The notes: generated by a model from the letters alone, not told the origin. Positions 39,501 through 52,200 are shown, counted from the first letter of the stretch. The stretch: DNA of 64,000 nt from Ptiloglossa arizonensis (GCF_051014685.1 NC_135049.1:33435531-33499530); one strand, 5' to 3'. Made by a program: numbers and translations.

Positions 39501-42460
39501 GAACGGAATGTCGCGTAAAGCAAGGCTTCAATAGGGAGGAAAATGATTCTTACGTCTAATTCCCCAATCCATCATATTGCGTAAAACGCGCCGATTTTTC
39601 GGCTGTGGTCCCCGATTGCAAGTTGCGTGGTCCCCTTTACGATCGACGATGGTCCGCCAAAGTTTTGGTCCTCTACGATTCACTGTCTCACCTTCAAGAC
39701 GAGTATTCGAGAAAATATTCGAAAAAATGCGGCACGCGAAATACACCGCGTCGCATTCCCTTCATTCCTTTCGGCAATTTACAAAAACCGTAAAAAGAAC
39801 TTGGTCGTGTAAAATAATGTCGTTTCCCTTAGTGTACCATAGTGATTATCGGTATCGGCTAGATTTGGTTCCTCCCTGCCCGGGATGCTATCGCTGTCTG
39901 TCCTCGTTTTATCTTCGATTTTCTTCGACTTGGAGGGAACACGTTCTCCTCCTTCGCAAAATGTCGAGCGGTCGGAAGATTTCCTAATTTACAAATAATT
40001 ACGATAAGTGGGGCGTTTTCACACCCGGGCAGACTGGGTTATGTTTCCGATCACCCCATTGCAAAACGTATCGTATACTCGAGGGTAATCGCGTCTCGAT
40101 ATTTCGATGTTGCTTTACCGTGCACCATTCGACACACTGCACCGCGACTCACGGTGATGCTCTTTCACCCGCGATACCGTAGCGTGTTGCGCACCGATCA
40201 ACCGATTACATTTCATCGTGACTACTCTTTCCGGTGAAAGTCCAAATCCTTTTGCTGTATCTCGCCTCGCAAATTTTACCAAAACTCCTTCGCGTCGCGA
40301 CCAAGTTCCAAGCACGACTGAGTGAAATAACGTTACATTACGTCACAATGTTGCGCGACTGAACTTGAGCATTGCAGACAGAGACGGGGGTGGCCGGTCG
40401 GGTTGGTTCGCATGAACTGGCGCACGCGCGTACACCTGTCGATTATGCACGTAGATATACACACGTGTTTCGACCGAGTCTAGGTCGGTACGAACGCGAC
40501 CGCGCTTCTGTGTAGTCGGTACGGTGTTTTTCTCATTCACCCACATTGGATCGCTTTGATATTTTCGATATTCGATTCGATACCCATTCGTACGGCCGGA
40601 CTTTCTATCAAATATCCAAGCGTAGCGAGCGAGTTTGAAAAGTTTCACAAAGGCCAACACACCATCGAATACTGTTCGTTTACTATCCTATTTTCATAAA
40701 TGAACAACAATCGGGGTGGATTTCTCCAACTGGAACGGTCATCGCACAAACTCCGCGATTCTTGAATCTTCGAGGAGTACATACATATGTACGTATTTAG
40801 GACTTTGAACCAACTTACCCCGTGCGGAAGGATGATTCATAAGAATGGCCAGAGGACATTCGTCGTCGTCCAATATGTATTCCTGTTGCGTTCCTCCGCT
40901 CGCATTCTCACTGTTCACCTGCGCAGTATTAAGTAAATAAACTAAAGGGGATTCGGATCGTTTGAATTCTAATTATCGTCCGCGATATCACGATCGTCGC
41001 GATTCGTTCAGCATTTCGAACGGTGCTCGAACTTCGTCTTCGATACATTCGATCCTAAACTTTCTTCGTTGAAAGCAGGAAACGGAAAAATGTCGATCGA
41101 TCGAAAACAAATTCAAACTGACCTGCACGAGACAATATTGTTGCGGGTCAACCTTCTCCAGACCGTATTTCGAGAGCATCTCCCGTACAACTTGTACCGC
41201 CGAATCCCGCACGCTCAAAAGCAACGTTTTGTACGGGACATCTTTGCAGAGCGCCTCGCCGTAAATCTTTAACGTTCCACCAGTATCAGGACCGCCGTCT
41301 TTACTGCGGAATTGCTGCAATTTTCTCTCCAATTTTTGTTGACGTCGCCTTCTCATCACAGCTTCCGGATTCGAAATACTCCTAGTGAAACTAGTTTCGG
41401 GTAACTCTGAAACGTCGAGTAACGTGTTTCCTTACCAACGCGTGTCTCTGTTTTCTAATATCACTCGAGACCGTTTCAACGACGTAGCAACAAACAGAAT
41501 CGCAATTCGATCGATAATCATCGAACAACCTTTTGAAACACAAGTCGTTCGACGTATCTGTAACAATACACAGTGCGTATACGTGCGCACGTATTGTTTA
41601 TATCGCTTACCCGTATAAAGTTTCTCTGCCACTCCGTTTTGATCGACGGGCATCGCATTTTCATCCTGTTCCAGGCTCTTTAACCGACTGAGTTTCTCTT
41701 GCTTTTTCATTTGCTTCTTCTCGCGTTTGCTCAGCTTTCTGCGGAAGCTAGATCCATCCGAACAAGAGAAACCAACACCTTGGGCGTTGGTCTTGTCGTC
41801 GATTCTTCTCAAAAGGAAACGTCCCTCGCGATCGTCGATGTGCCAGTTCAATTGTACCAGCAATGGTTTCTCATCGAGTCCAAGCTTGCGTTCTTCTATA
41901 AACGAAATGCAATTAGTCTATAAATAGGCCTAACTTCCCCGCGTGTATACGATGCACTCGATCGAAATCGATGTAACATACGTTCACGCGTTACTCTTTT
42001 TTCAATTCGAGATTTCGAAGGAAAAAAAAGGGCAGATATACATTGTATGTACCTCCTACTTACCACCGTTCTCGTGAATTTCATACAGGGCGTACTCTGG
42101 AACCGAAAGCATTCGCATATCTGGTCGAAATTTCTCGATAAGAGTTTCGATCACCGCTTGGCTCGTCGCATCCGATGCTACTCGGATGCACTTTGTCGCA
42201 ACTTTCTGACCGCTGTCTTGAAAGTAAAATCTCATTACGCCGTGAAACTCCAAGTCCTGAAAAATCGGACAAACGTCAGACAAATCTCGATCGAACAATT
42301 CAAACCCACCGAAATTGACAAAAATCGAGTAGGTACGACCGAAACTCACTTCGTTCGGTTCCGAGAGCTCGAACAAATCCAAGCGATTGGCGTTCCATTG
42401 TTGAATCACGCCACGCAGTGCCTCGCGCTCGGCCTTCTTACTTGCCAACTCCGTGGCCAT
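26923..42460 (-). CDS. cno: Canoe / afadin, actin-binding adherens-junction scaffold
   Basis: Links cadherin/nectin junctions to actin downstream of Rap1/Ras. Exons in transcript order: 42350-42460, 42064-42256, 41611-41895, 41123-41406, 40819-40918, 38513-38609, 38101-38395, 37893-38011, 37070-37357, 36524-36803, 35710-36366, 35187-35435, 34931-35071, 34784-34849, 34350-34423, 34143-34261, 31855-33966, 31137-31241, 30724-30865, 30362-30625, 29181-30278, 28961-29093, 28057-28864, 27683-27954, 27369-27481, 26923-27274. They total 8757 nt, or 2918 residues; without the 31855-33966 exon, 2214. Domain order: RA1 (WNANRLDLF, FHGVMRFYFQD, LLVQLNWHIDDREGRF), RA2 (GGTLKIYGEAL, YKTLLLSV), FHA (about 365-490), DIL (about 640-890; CRVNAALTIQLFSHLFH), PDZ (GMGLSIVAAKGAGQDRLGIY), Pro/Gln-rich tail, conserved LSFKEKMKMFAMETGEDG, then an Asn/Ser tail. 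The first ATG follows an acceptor by one base, so a further 5' exon exists and may be coding. Confidence 0.95.
26928..27070. repeat. Coding Asn/Ser tract at the canoe C-terminus
   Basis: Degenerate AAC/AGC codon runs on the minus strand encode about 48 residues of Asn and Ser, with a few Thr, Gly and Ile. They directly follow the conserved C-terminal block (KVKISRAQREID) and end at the TAA at 26923-26925. Confidence 0.9.
27961..27992. repeat. Short (AT)n repeat in a canoe intron
   Basis: An AT dinucleotide run broken by one GTA, immediately upstream (in transcript sense) of the exon at 27683-27954. Confidence 0.85.
29581..29751. repeat. Coding (CAGCAT)n-type repeat, His-Gln tract of canoe
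   Basis: On the minus strand this stretch encodes an alternating His-Gln tract, interrupted by a Gln/Leu/Ser segment. It lies in the exon 29181-30278, downstream of the PDZ domain. Length polymorphism is likely. Confidence 0.9.
31855..33966 (-). other. cno: Giant symmetric exon of canoe (2112 nt, 704 codons)
   Basis: This open exon lies between the PDZ-encoding exon 34143-34261 and exon 31137-31241. Both of its junctions are phase 1 and its length is a multiple of three, so skipping it keeps the frame. The skipped join (PVMTRGPRRMSERD) resembles the afadin sequence after its PDZ domain (MMQRISDRRG). The donor is TTTTTAC|GTAAGC. Two in-frame acceptors are possible, at 33966/33967 and 19 codons later at 33909/33910 (better pyrimidine tract). 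The encoded region is Ser/Arg/Glu-rich and looks disordered. It includes a Thr-Glu repeat and short ordered-looking pieces such as GRVAALARHFSKLENAE. I do not recognise it in afadin. Confidence 0.75.
33417..33554. repeat. Coding hexamer repeat (GGTCTC)n in canoe
   Basis: Tandem GGTCTC units with GATCTC and GGTCGC variants, about 23 in all. On the minus strand they encode a Thr-Glu dipeptide run with occasional Ile and Ala. A coding microsatellite inside the giant exon; the Arg-Ser and Gly-Leu frames opposite are shadows. Confidence 0.9.
35452..35640. repeat. (GCAAC)n pentamer array with degenerate AACGT units
   Basis: About 20 near-perfect GCAAC units from 35452 to about 35560 lie in the canoe intron 35436-35709. 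They are followed by degenerate ACGTACAAC and AACGT units to about 35640. Both splice sites of the intron lie close to the array. Confidence 0.92.
38610..40818. other. Long canoe intron (2.2 kb)
   Basis: This separates the exon ending at 40819 from the one starting at 38609 in transcript sense. The open frames inside it (for example, 39577-39987 plus) lack splice support and protein-like composition. No nested gene was seen. Confidence 0.6.
42257..42349 (-). other. cno: 93-nt in-frame, stop-free intron in canoe
   Basis: This minus-strand intron (GTGAGT donor, GATTTTTCAG acceptor) splits LDLFELSEPNE from DLEFHGVMRFYFQD. These are contiguous in vertebrate afadin (ISQPTEDLEFHGVMRF). It is exactly 31 codons and stop-free, so an ORF caller fuses the two exons into one frame. 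Confidence 0.88.
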
Positions 42461-45137
42461 TCTGAAAAAAAAAGAAGAAGAAATGGAAACGAATAAAGAA
42501 TAACCAACGAAAAATGAACATTGAAGCTTCTCAATGTACCGACGTTTTTATTACGTTTCACTTTCCTGACCTTTGTCGTGTACGTATAACGGCGATGGCA
42601 TTTCTTGTTTCAGAGTTACAACATTAGTTTCTCTAAATATTCATTTTTACGCGCCAATTACTACTTTTGCTACGCACCAACGACCTTTATCGATGATCAT
42701 TCCACCGAAATTCAACAATCACCTATGGTTGAGTTGTAATCGGGACGGTCGAAATCTCAGGTAGAATTGTACGCGCGAGACAACCAACTACTACAACTTG
42801 TCACTCGTGTAAAAAGGATGCACCGTTACACATCGATGCTTCTCAATTTCACCGCGATATACTCTTAGGCGCGCGGCGGCACCCGTCTTATCAATATTAT
42901 TATTCCTGTGATCGTTTCTTATCTGTGAACTTGAGAACACGATAACGAATCGAAAAAAGTCACGTTGCTTCGAACCTTTTATATTTATCTTTGATTGTAC
43001 GTATTTACACGGAGTTTCGCGTGACTCGAGAAACTAGTTAACACGAAAAGAAACAGCATACCGAGAGATCTTTCCTATACCGCGTGTTTTTTACGCACCT
43101 AACAAAGAGAACGGGAAAAAATGCATAACGGAACGGACATGGTCCCCAAACGATCGGTAAATCAGGGTCACGAAGTGTTCGAGAAATTGCAGCTGAGCAA
43201 CAAAGCAAAGGGACTTTTGTCACAGTCGACAGGAAAGGGATCGGTTCGAATCGGTCGCGATCGACTCGTCTCGGTCTTTCTCGACTACGCTCGTCGAATC
43301 GAATCGGGCCAACTCGGAGTGGAACGCGTCGCAACGAGTAAGTCGCATACCATGCATTCCTATCTCCTTCAACAACGTTCGGTCTTAAAACCTTAAAAGC
43401 GCGCTCGAGTAACTCGAACACGCTCGAGTACCCTCTTCACGATACAACCACCCTTACGACTGTCCACGATCGTTCCAATGCTCACACGGACCGGATGCTT
43501 GTCCGAACAACAGCCGATCATTCTTGGCGCGAAATCTTTTCACCGGGGAACACGCCTATACGCGATTTCATTGTTTTCTCTCGTTGTATTTCGTAATTCC
43601 AATTTTTCTTACAATTATCACGATTCCCGAACAAATTCAATTCTTGTTTGATCGATGTTAATTATCAGATTACTGTCCCCTTAATTACTCGGAAGCATTA
43701 GTAATACTACCGTGGTTTCCGATAAGCCATTGACTCCATTACTTAGTACTCGAGGGAAAAAATTCCTATTCGCGTCTCTCACCCTGTCTTTTTCTTTCCT
43801 TCGAGCCAATTTCTTGTTCATCCGTGATATGTAGGTCAGGTGAATAGTTGTCATACGCACAGTACTAAGAAGGAAAAATGATAGCTTACAAAGGAACGTG
43901 GTTGATGTAACAACAACTTCTTTTTCGAAAAAATATACACACGCACACAGAATGCATTATGCAGTTTTCCAAAAACGAGAGTTTTCCTATTACTCGAGGT
44001 AAACAAAAAATCGTATAATATTTGACACGAAAAATGCGCGATAAAGATTAGTAGACTATCAAACGTTAGTACGAAATGAATCATTTTAAGAAATAAAGTA
44101 TATAATAAATTGATGAAATGGCAAACTAGTGAGTATCGTGTATCGAATATTATTAAAACTGGAAGTGAATAGAAATTAGCCAGTCAAAAGGAGAGGAAAA
44201 AAGGACAGGAAGCACTTCGATGCGTCATCGTACTTACTCTTCCGAGACTGTCATTCTTCCGATGCGGTCGAGCGAAATACGGCAGACTCAAAAGCCGTAC
44301 AATAATCCAAACAAAACCTGATGCTTTGAAGAAAACAGTGACGGAGATTTTGTCGATTCGAAAGAAGGACAGTAGCTTGCATCGAAAGTATCAGAAACAA
44401 CGTGATCCGGCTTACGAGGTACTCGAGAATCCCCAGAGCTGTAGATGGAAAGGTTGCGTGCATGCAAAATCTTCACTATACTCGTGGATTCATTCGACTG
44501 TCGTTCCTTGCAGCTTTTACAAGATGTACCGTTGCTCGAGACACACGCGTAAACAATCTTCCAGTTGGCCTAACTCGACAATATGAAAACATATTTCTTG
44601 AAATCCGTCGAGAGTGCAGCATTTTTCTACCTTGGAAAGAGAGTAGGTAATTTAACGGCTCTAACGCTACGCACTCCGTTAGCGAGGACACTTTCGAGTT
44701 CGTCGGCTTATTGTTAGTCCAACTTGCACTTCACAACTGTGAATTTAACCTTCCCTTCCTTTGTAATTACTAAACAGTCTTCGACAAGAAGGATGATCGA
44801 TAACTGTACATCAGATCTTTCAAAAACAAACGCCACACCCAAACAGTATTCAGACACAACCGAGTCCTACGTACGATACCTAACCCAAACGTATCTCTTG
44901 TCGCGTAATTACTAACGAACTGGCCGACGCGAACGGACTTGGTAAAGCTTGGGCCTCAAGAGTGGGAGAACGTTACGTCTTGCTACAGCCTTTTCCCCAC
45001 CGACCCCACTCCCTCTTCGATTTCCCCCTTCTCTTCCCGCTCATTCTCTACCCCTACTTTCCCTTTCCCTGTACTGCTCACTGTAATGCCACGATACGCC
45101 TTGGTCCAATCTGCTCTGATCCTAACCACTCTACTAC

Positions 45138-45212
45138 TTCGTTCCGTTCCACTCCATTCCATTCCATTCCATTCCATTCCGTTCCGTTCCGTTCTGTTCC
45201 TTCTATTCTATT
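45138..45212. repeat. (ATTCC)n pentamer array
   Basis: About 14 units of CATTC/CGTTC type on the plus strand (TTCCA, then TTCCG variants). This is the reverse complement of the GGAAT unit found near 26.1 kb. Confidence 0.9.
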
Positions 45213-45522
45213 CGGTGTCTTCTCCATTTCTTTCCTTTCGTCCTTATTGTACTACATTTAATGTGTTACGTGCATATATGTATCTTTGTGTTCTTAAGAT
45301 TTTACTTTTTATGCGATATCCACATATTTGTTCTTCTAACAAAGTACATTCTCCTATTTCATTGTCATTGCGTTACTTTGCATCGACTAGAACTTTTAAT
45401 CTCAAACTTTTTCTCAAATGATATTTATAAACATATCGACGAAACGAAAACATTACTTGCAACAAATTATTACCATTACAACCTATTACTACTATAAGTA
45501 CCACGACTACCATCACTACCAC

Positions 45523-45556
45523 CAGCAGCAACAGCAGTAGCACCACCACCACCACC

Positions 45557-45617
<61 letters not shown>

Positions 45618-45637
45618 GCAACAGCAACAGCAACGAC
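45523..45637. repeat. Composite trinucleotide array (CAC)n(CAA)n(CAG)n
   Basis: About 10 CAC units, then about 17 CAA units, then CAACAG units. The Leu/Val frames on the opposite strand are repeat artefacts. Confidence 0.95.
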
Positions 45638-48600
45638 AATTATCGAACTACGTAAGATAATACGTTTCTAGTCCTTTTAAACTTATAAAATATCATTTGG
45701 TAGTGTACATTCTAGTAAAACGAATTTAATTTTCGTTATATGGCTTCCTTCGTAACTTCATTACGTATTGCACCATTAGACACGAAACAGACTCTTCGCA
45801 TTTCATACTATAAGATCGAAAAGTGTCGAAGAAAATAATATTCGACGATAATAGCTTAAATTTTAACATTTATACATTTTTGCCTTCCTGTGCTTCTTTT
45901 TTTCTGAGAAAATATAACGAATAAGTATATCGCGTACAACACATTTGTCAGATTGGTGGAGCTTATTTCATATTAGTATCAGATAGCGATGTAAGGAAGC
46001 CCAAGCATTTTTATGCAATGTTCGTTTATGGTGTCAATCGCGACACGTGACAAGCGAAGCTACAAATCTAACCGCAAAATGGTCCTCGTACAACGCATTT
46101 AACTATATAATAACATTACGCCATCGAGTTACCAGAGCTGTGTCGAGGGTGGTTGCCTGATGGTCTGTTTATTGCCCTTAACTAACCGCTTCCTGCTTAT
46201 TTCGTTCACACGAATATGTCAAACGAATACGTATGCACGCATTTACCTTGTATCTACAATTTATTATAAAAGATTTAATTTTTTTTCTTTTTCAAACGCA
46301 AAACTTGTTCTTCGAAGTTTTTGCGATGAAAACTTGCAACTGAAAGTTCGAGAGCTACACTGAAGAAACGAGTTCCGAGGTTGGTTGTACGTAAGTGCAC
46401 GTACGCGGTCAACGCCGCAGCGTCGCGAGCTCGAATCGTTTTATTATTGAAGCAACCTTTAGAAACAGTTCAAGAGAACTCTTTTCACAGCTATATCGAA
46501 AAGATGAGCTAGGGAAAAATTCATAAAAGCCATAGAAGGCTTTTCATGTAGCTATCGTGACACGCGAAAACCGTTCCTTTCTTTTCTCCTCCTTTCTGCT
46601 CTAATATTGGCATTTACTCTCTAAATAGTATGCAATAGTCATTTGCTATTTACACTTACTATCACTGCAATTCACGTAAACGTCGATGATCTTTCGTTTC
46701 AAACACTGTTTATAGACATCGATTATCGACAAAATTCGTACGGTTCGATGTTGCTTAACGATAGTACTCCTACTGCGTCTGACGCTCCGATAGAAGGAAT
46801 TTCTAAAAAAATTTACCACACAGAACAATTCCGATCGTTCGTGATCACGAACTACTCCCAATCGTTCAAACATGGATCATGATACTCTCTGTTTTGTCAC
46901 AACTTTCACTCGAAACATCGACCTTTCGAGTAATATCGTGTGATTTTTTAAATCTTTGTTATATTTACGCGCAAATTTAGTGCTACTGTTTAGAATTTGC
47001 ATGATAAAATGGTGTTTGCACGATTCTAGGGAACTGTATTTTCCAAATGTTGATACAAACATACAATATGTACAATATAATCTATGTACATGTGTAGACA
47101 ATATGCAGAAATAAACAGAGGAAAAGTAAAGCAAAACTACGCAATGTAGCAAAAACAAAAGAAAATATAAACATAATACATATATATTTTTCATTTGAAT
47201 TTTTTTTCAATAAGATGAACCCTTTTGGCAGATTACAACGTACCTCCGTTATACGGATCGCTTTTTCCTCTTGAAAAATTGGATACACTTTTGGCGTCTA
47301 TGCCACTCCTCGTGATCTCAATTTTATTAACATCGTGGAAAAGTGTTTCCATTCGACGAGTACACGACATTACCCACCACTATTTTTGCAAGTGTTCTAA
47401 AGGCACAGGCAGTTTAACTCACAATGAGATTTCGATGACAATAATTCAAGCATAAATGCATAAGCATCGCGAACGACGGTCTCACAGGGTACATTTCGCG
47501 TGCGCGCAAGCGCAAGCGCGTGTATGCTCGCGCGAATACGAACGTTAACGCACACATACATATAAACGATACGCGGTCCTACTCAAGACCGGCCCCATAC
47601 ACTGGCACCGTTGCCAGCTGACATAACGATCGCAAAGACCAGCATTACGATTGCTAACGACATTTCCTAAAAAGCCGAAACCTGTTCTTTGTCATCCACG
47701 TGTACGTACACACATTTTTAAACTTTGTCAACGCTCCAATCAACTTTTGGTAAGTTACGACGCGAAACCATCGCGAACGTACTGTCGAATACTATCGCAT
47801 ATCGCATACTATCGCGTTCAACGAAACGTATCAGAGAACCACTGACTAAATTACGAAACGCGCCTGCGCGATACACCTCTGTCAGGGGCAACGCAACGAT
47901 ATCTTGTAATCGAGTACTACTGTTTATTGTTCAACAAGAGTTGATCTTTATAGTTTATACAGAGACTTTATAACTCCTTAATTTTACTTGTTTCTACTAG
48001 TTGCTACTTCTCGTGGGTCAACTTTACCCTTTTACTTACTTCAATTTCTCACAGTTCCTTGGAATCCTTTGGCAACCTTGTTGTTTATCTCATCCGCACC
48101 GTTTCGAAAGCAGTTGTACCAAAATCTTTTCATAGGTGTTTCTTGTTTCACAATTAAATGATTTACACCGATCGGCATTCCACAGTATACTTTGGAATTA
48201 ATAGAGAACGTGAAAAAGTGTTCGAATTATACCGCACAAATGTAATTTTTATTGCATCTACATGTGTGCAATCTCCCTATAACGTATACGTAATTGTAAC
48301 ATCGTGAATGTATTAAATACATATGGAATTTGTTTCAAAATTTTTGTTCGATACTGTATGTAAATTTTAAAACGCACTCGTGTTCGAGTTGGTAGACATG
48401 AGAAAAATGATCATGTTTACCGTTAATATTCCTTACATGAAAATTCCAGCCGAAATGTATCACATATATATATTAGGAAATGATAAAACACCTAACGTCG
48501 ACACACGCAATATTTAATAATTCACGTAGAAACTGTCAAGGAAATAAAGAACGAAAGTAAGGTGCTAAAACGAAACTTGCAGTCCAGTTTCTAAAATCGC

Positions 48601-49271
48601 CAACAGTGTAACTGTAATCACCAATTCCAACAGGTGTCGCTTCATCGTGTTCATTCATACGACAGTGAATCTTAAAACTCAATATCACTCATTGGAATTG
48701 ATGCTTGCTTTTATTTAATGCTTTATAAACAAGAAGAAAAGAAACTATATACATATAGAAAGCACGAAGTTTATATTTTAGATATAACGAAAAATATCAG
48801 CTTTCGAGGACAGTTGAGATACGTTCCTAATAACAATTATATAAATTTATCTTGCATAGTAATTAAACAAGTTAAAAATGTATCAAAAATATTTAACAAA
48901 GTATTATCACTTTCATCTCTTGTCAATTTTAATAATTTGTTTCAACTAAATTATGCGCAGTACATATGTAGCTGCTAATAAGTACAGTAAGTACAGTCTA
49001 GTAGACGCTTACACATTTTTTTATTGGTTTCGGTTGCTTATAGTCACGTTTTTAGATCGACGTCATATAGAGAGGCGAATATTATTTGGGACGTTATTTA
49101 TCAATTAGTGCATTCCACGATGACGCACAACACAGAAACGAACGATAAGACGTAACGAGTAGAGCCGTAAGGATACCAGATTTATCGTGTTGCGTGGTGA
49201 AAACAAAAAAGGTGCAGAAGTAGCAGAATGACAGTTTTTCGATTAAATTTACATGTGGGAGAATAAAAAAG

Positions 49272-52200
49272 ATGGAGGATGATATCGACATTTATGAAGA
49301 TTTGCCGAGTTTCGAAACGAAATATGATGGGAACGTGAGTATGGTCCAGCAGTACTTTGTTTTCGTACAAGGTTAGGTTAAGTTTTATATCATAGAATCA
49401 TGATACCTACAGTTCGTGCCAAACAACGAAGACAATATTACGCGTGAACACATAGAATTAAAAAAACAAATTACGGAACTTACAGTAAAGTTGGAAAATT
49501 TCCGAAAGGTTAATGAAAATTTGGAGGTTAATATGTTCTCGTTATTGAAAACCGCGAAAGCAGAAATTACACGAAAGGACAAAATGATCGAGGATTTGAG
49601 AAAAAAGTAAGTAGATACTGTTTCTCCGATTATCGCAATAAGATTTTCTTAATAGAAATTCAATCATTGCAGGCTCGACGATGTAACGTTCAAGAGAGGC
49701 ATGTACGCCAAAACGAACGATTACTTCGTTCATAAATCAATTCCTCGCGAGGTCATTATAAATACGTGTCACAAGCCCACAGACATAGCTTTGCCACCCG
49801 ACGAAAATAAACAGGAATCGTATGAAATAGATTCGTTGTGTATCTCAACCAAAGATCCTAACCTAAGTAAATCTACTTTAACGCCTATTACGGTCTTTGG
49901 TGAACGGTTACGTAAAAGAATTGCTGATGAACAAAACTTGGAAAGAAAAGATAAACAGCCAAGCAAATTTGCTGTTAATGGTAATAGTAGCTTGTGCGTT
50001 GAGAAATATGTGGCTGAAAGTGATAAGGAAAATGGTTCTCTGCGTGATACAAATTCTTGTAACACGAGAGAAATTCAGTCTCTCATGGGTTCCCAATATT
50101 CTGAAAATGACTCGACGAAAAGTTCAACGTTAACGTCAAAAATTATTATCAGGGATTTTTTACCAAACAATAAAAATGAGATAGATGGAAAACTTCTACG
50201 GAAATCGACACTTGCAGTAAACTATACAGGGAAACGAGCTAACGATGACCCAAATAAATCTATTTCTGTGAAGCGAATAAAATACGAGGGTGAGGAGTAT
50301 TTTTCAGAATCAACGAATAAAGAAGCAAACGGTAATATCTGTATTGAATCCAAAGAGAAACATAATTCTCCAAAGTGTAACAAATTTGAGTCTTTTGATC
50401 ATTTTTGCGAAGTGGAACGCGTCGCAAAAAGTTCAAATATAGAACCTGATCGTAAGTCGAATGCGGAAGTTAAGAAGCACGGATGTCTTGTTAGCGATAC
50501 AGTTAGAAAAGATGAGAAGAAATATGTGAAAGACGAAAACGGTATAGCATGCAATAAGAAATATGTCTCGAAACGGCATTACAAGTTTTCTCAAACACCG
50601 ACGTTTACGCTGGATGAAAGAGATACAGGCCGTTGTAACGAGATAGGAAGAAAAGATGATTATCGAACGAACAACGTTGAACATTATCGAGCTAAGCAAA
50701 AAGAAGACCGTCGCGCGACTGGTACGAATGATTATCGATCGCGGATAAAATCGACCTCGTACAAAAACTGTCGGGAAGAAAAGTACATTAGAAATAAATA
50801 TAACAAACATGTCGGTTATGGGGAAAGATTTGAAAAATATTACGATTTCCGGAGCATTAACGCGGATAAAGCGAAACTTATTAACAAAGAAACTTGCGAT
50901 TCGAGAAATACAATGAAACGTTCGTCAATGGATCGAAAGACCACTAATGTACAAACCGGTGGTCGTTACGATAATTATGGGTCTCGAAGATTAAAGAGTG
51001 CCGATAGAACGACTAAACGGGACAAAAAGCAAGATGAGATCAACGACTACTCGACGCATTGGAAGACTGGTATAGTAAAATCTACCGGACGTTCGCGACA
51101 TGCCGAAATCTTGAGACGTGATAAGATTCGCGAAAAAAGCATCGAGAAAAGAGAATGTGTGGTAAGTGTTACGCGAGTCGGTCGACCTGGAATTACGGAA
51201 AGGGAACCATTAACAAGACTCCACAATGCAGCCTCCACCTCACGGATCGATACTGATCAATTACAGGATTCGAAAGAATTGGAGGATGGCGAGATTGCAA
51301 CTACACCAGTTAACAGTCTAAACAAGAATAATAAACACGAAGAATCGAGAGATCACAAAGAAGACCATGGTGAGTCATCTCTCTCTGTGGTTATAGAGAA
51401 AGAAAAGGTAGTATACAACGAAGACGATCAAAGTGAATCGGTCAGAGACTCGAACGTACTTAACAACGATATTTCAAAATGTTTACCAACTGTTACGTCT
51501 TCGGACAAACAATGTCAGGAAAGTATCGAGAATGTGGAAAACGTTGAAAACATTGAAAAATTTATTCGCAATTACGCTTTCAATGGTGAAAATCTTAAAA
51601 AGGCACCGAAAAATCCATACAGAAAAAATGTTACCTCCCAATGCAGTTTGGGCGATGATGATGTTCCCGAACATAAAAAAAATTTCGAAAAACCTCATAC
51701 ACTAGAATCCAACGTCTATAAAACTTTAACGTTCGACGAAAAACAAGAAGCGAACTCAAACCTCGAACCAGCTGAGCCGAGTCAAAGCGATACATTTTCA
51801 TGCGACTTTAAAGATTTTCCCAAGAACGAATGTGTCGATATGCAAATGGCATTAGAGACTCCCGTGAAAAATGCAATATATTTTGCGGAAGATAACAAAT
51901 GTGCACAACTAATTTCCATCGAGTTATTGGAACGCGATTGTTTATTTGATCGATCGGCGGAAAAAGTGTCGGGCTGTTTACAAATGGAGAAAGTTTTTGA
52001 GAATACTACGGAGGATAGTGTTCTTCGAAAATGTAACCCCGAATCGTACGAAAAAGAATGTAACGTTAACGACGCTAACGATGATGTCGGTATTTGCAAG
52101 GATTCAGATACCGATAATGGCAACCTCGAAAACCGCAACAATGATCAAAACATTCATAACGATTGTGGGAACAATTCTGAAGGAGAAAATAAAACAGAAG

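Larger units (their letters stand above)
42462..49271. other. Shared 5' region between canoe (-) and the FLASH-like gene (+)
   Basis: The two genes are transcribed away from each other. The acceptor next to the canoe ATG requires at least one upstream canoe exon somewhere here, which I could not place. The region contains an ATTCC pentamer array, a trinucleotide array and scattered CG-rich patches (for example, 47490-47540). Nothing else convincing was seen. Confidence 0.5.

Noticed and set aside
39577..39987. 136-residue plus-strand frame inside the long canoe intron
   Set aside because: Codon use and composition look random, three overlapping frames compete, and no splice or start context supports a nested gene.
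43225..43250. GGTTCGAATCGG, resembling a tRNA T-loop/B box
   Set aside because: No matching acceptor stem, A box or anticodon arm could be found upstream at tRNA spacing.
43121..43396. 91-residue plus-strand frame near the canoe 5' end
   Set aside because: It overlaps a longer minus-strand frame, has no family resemblance, and lies in the presumed canoe 5' region. Probably chance.
45373..45639. Leu/Val-rich minus-strand frame
   Set aside because: Read from the CAC/CAA trinucleotide array; it looks like a membrane segment only by composition.
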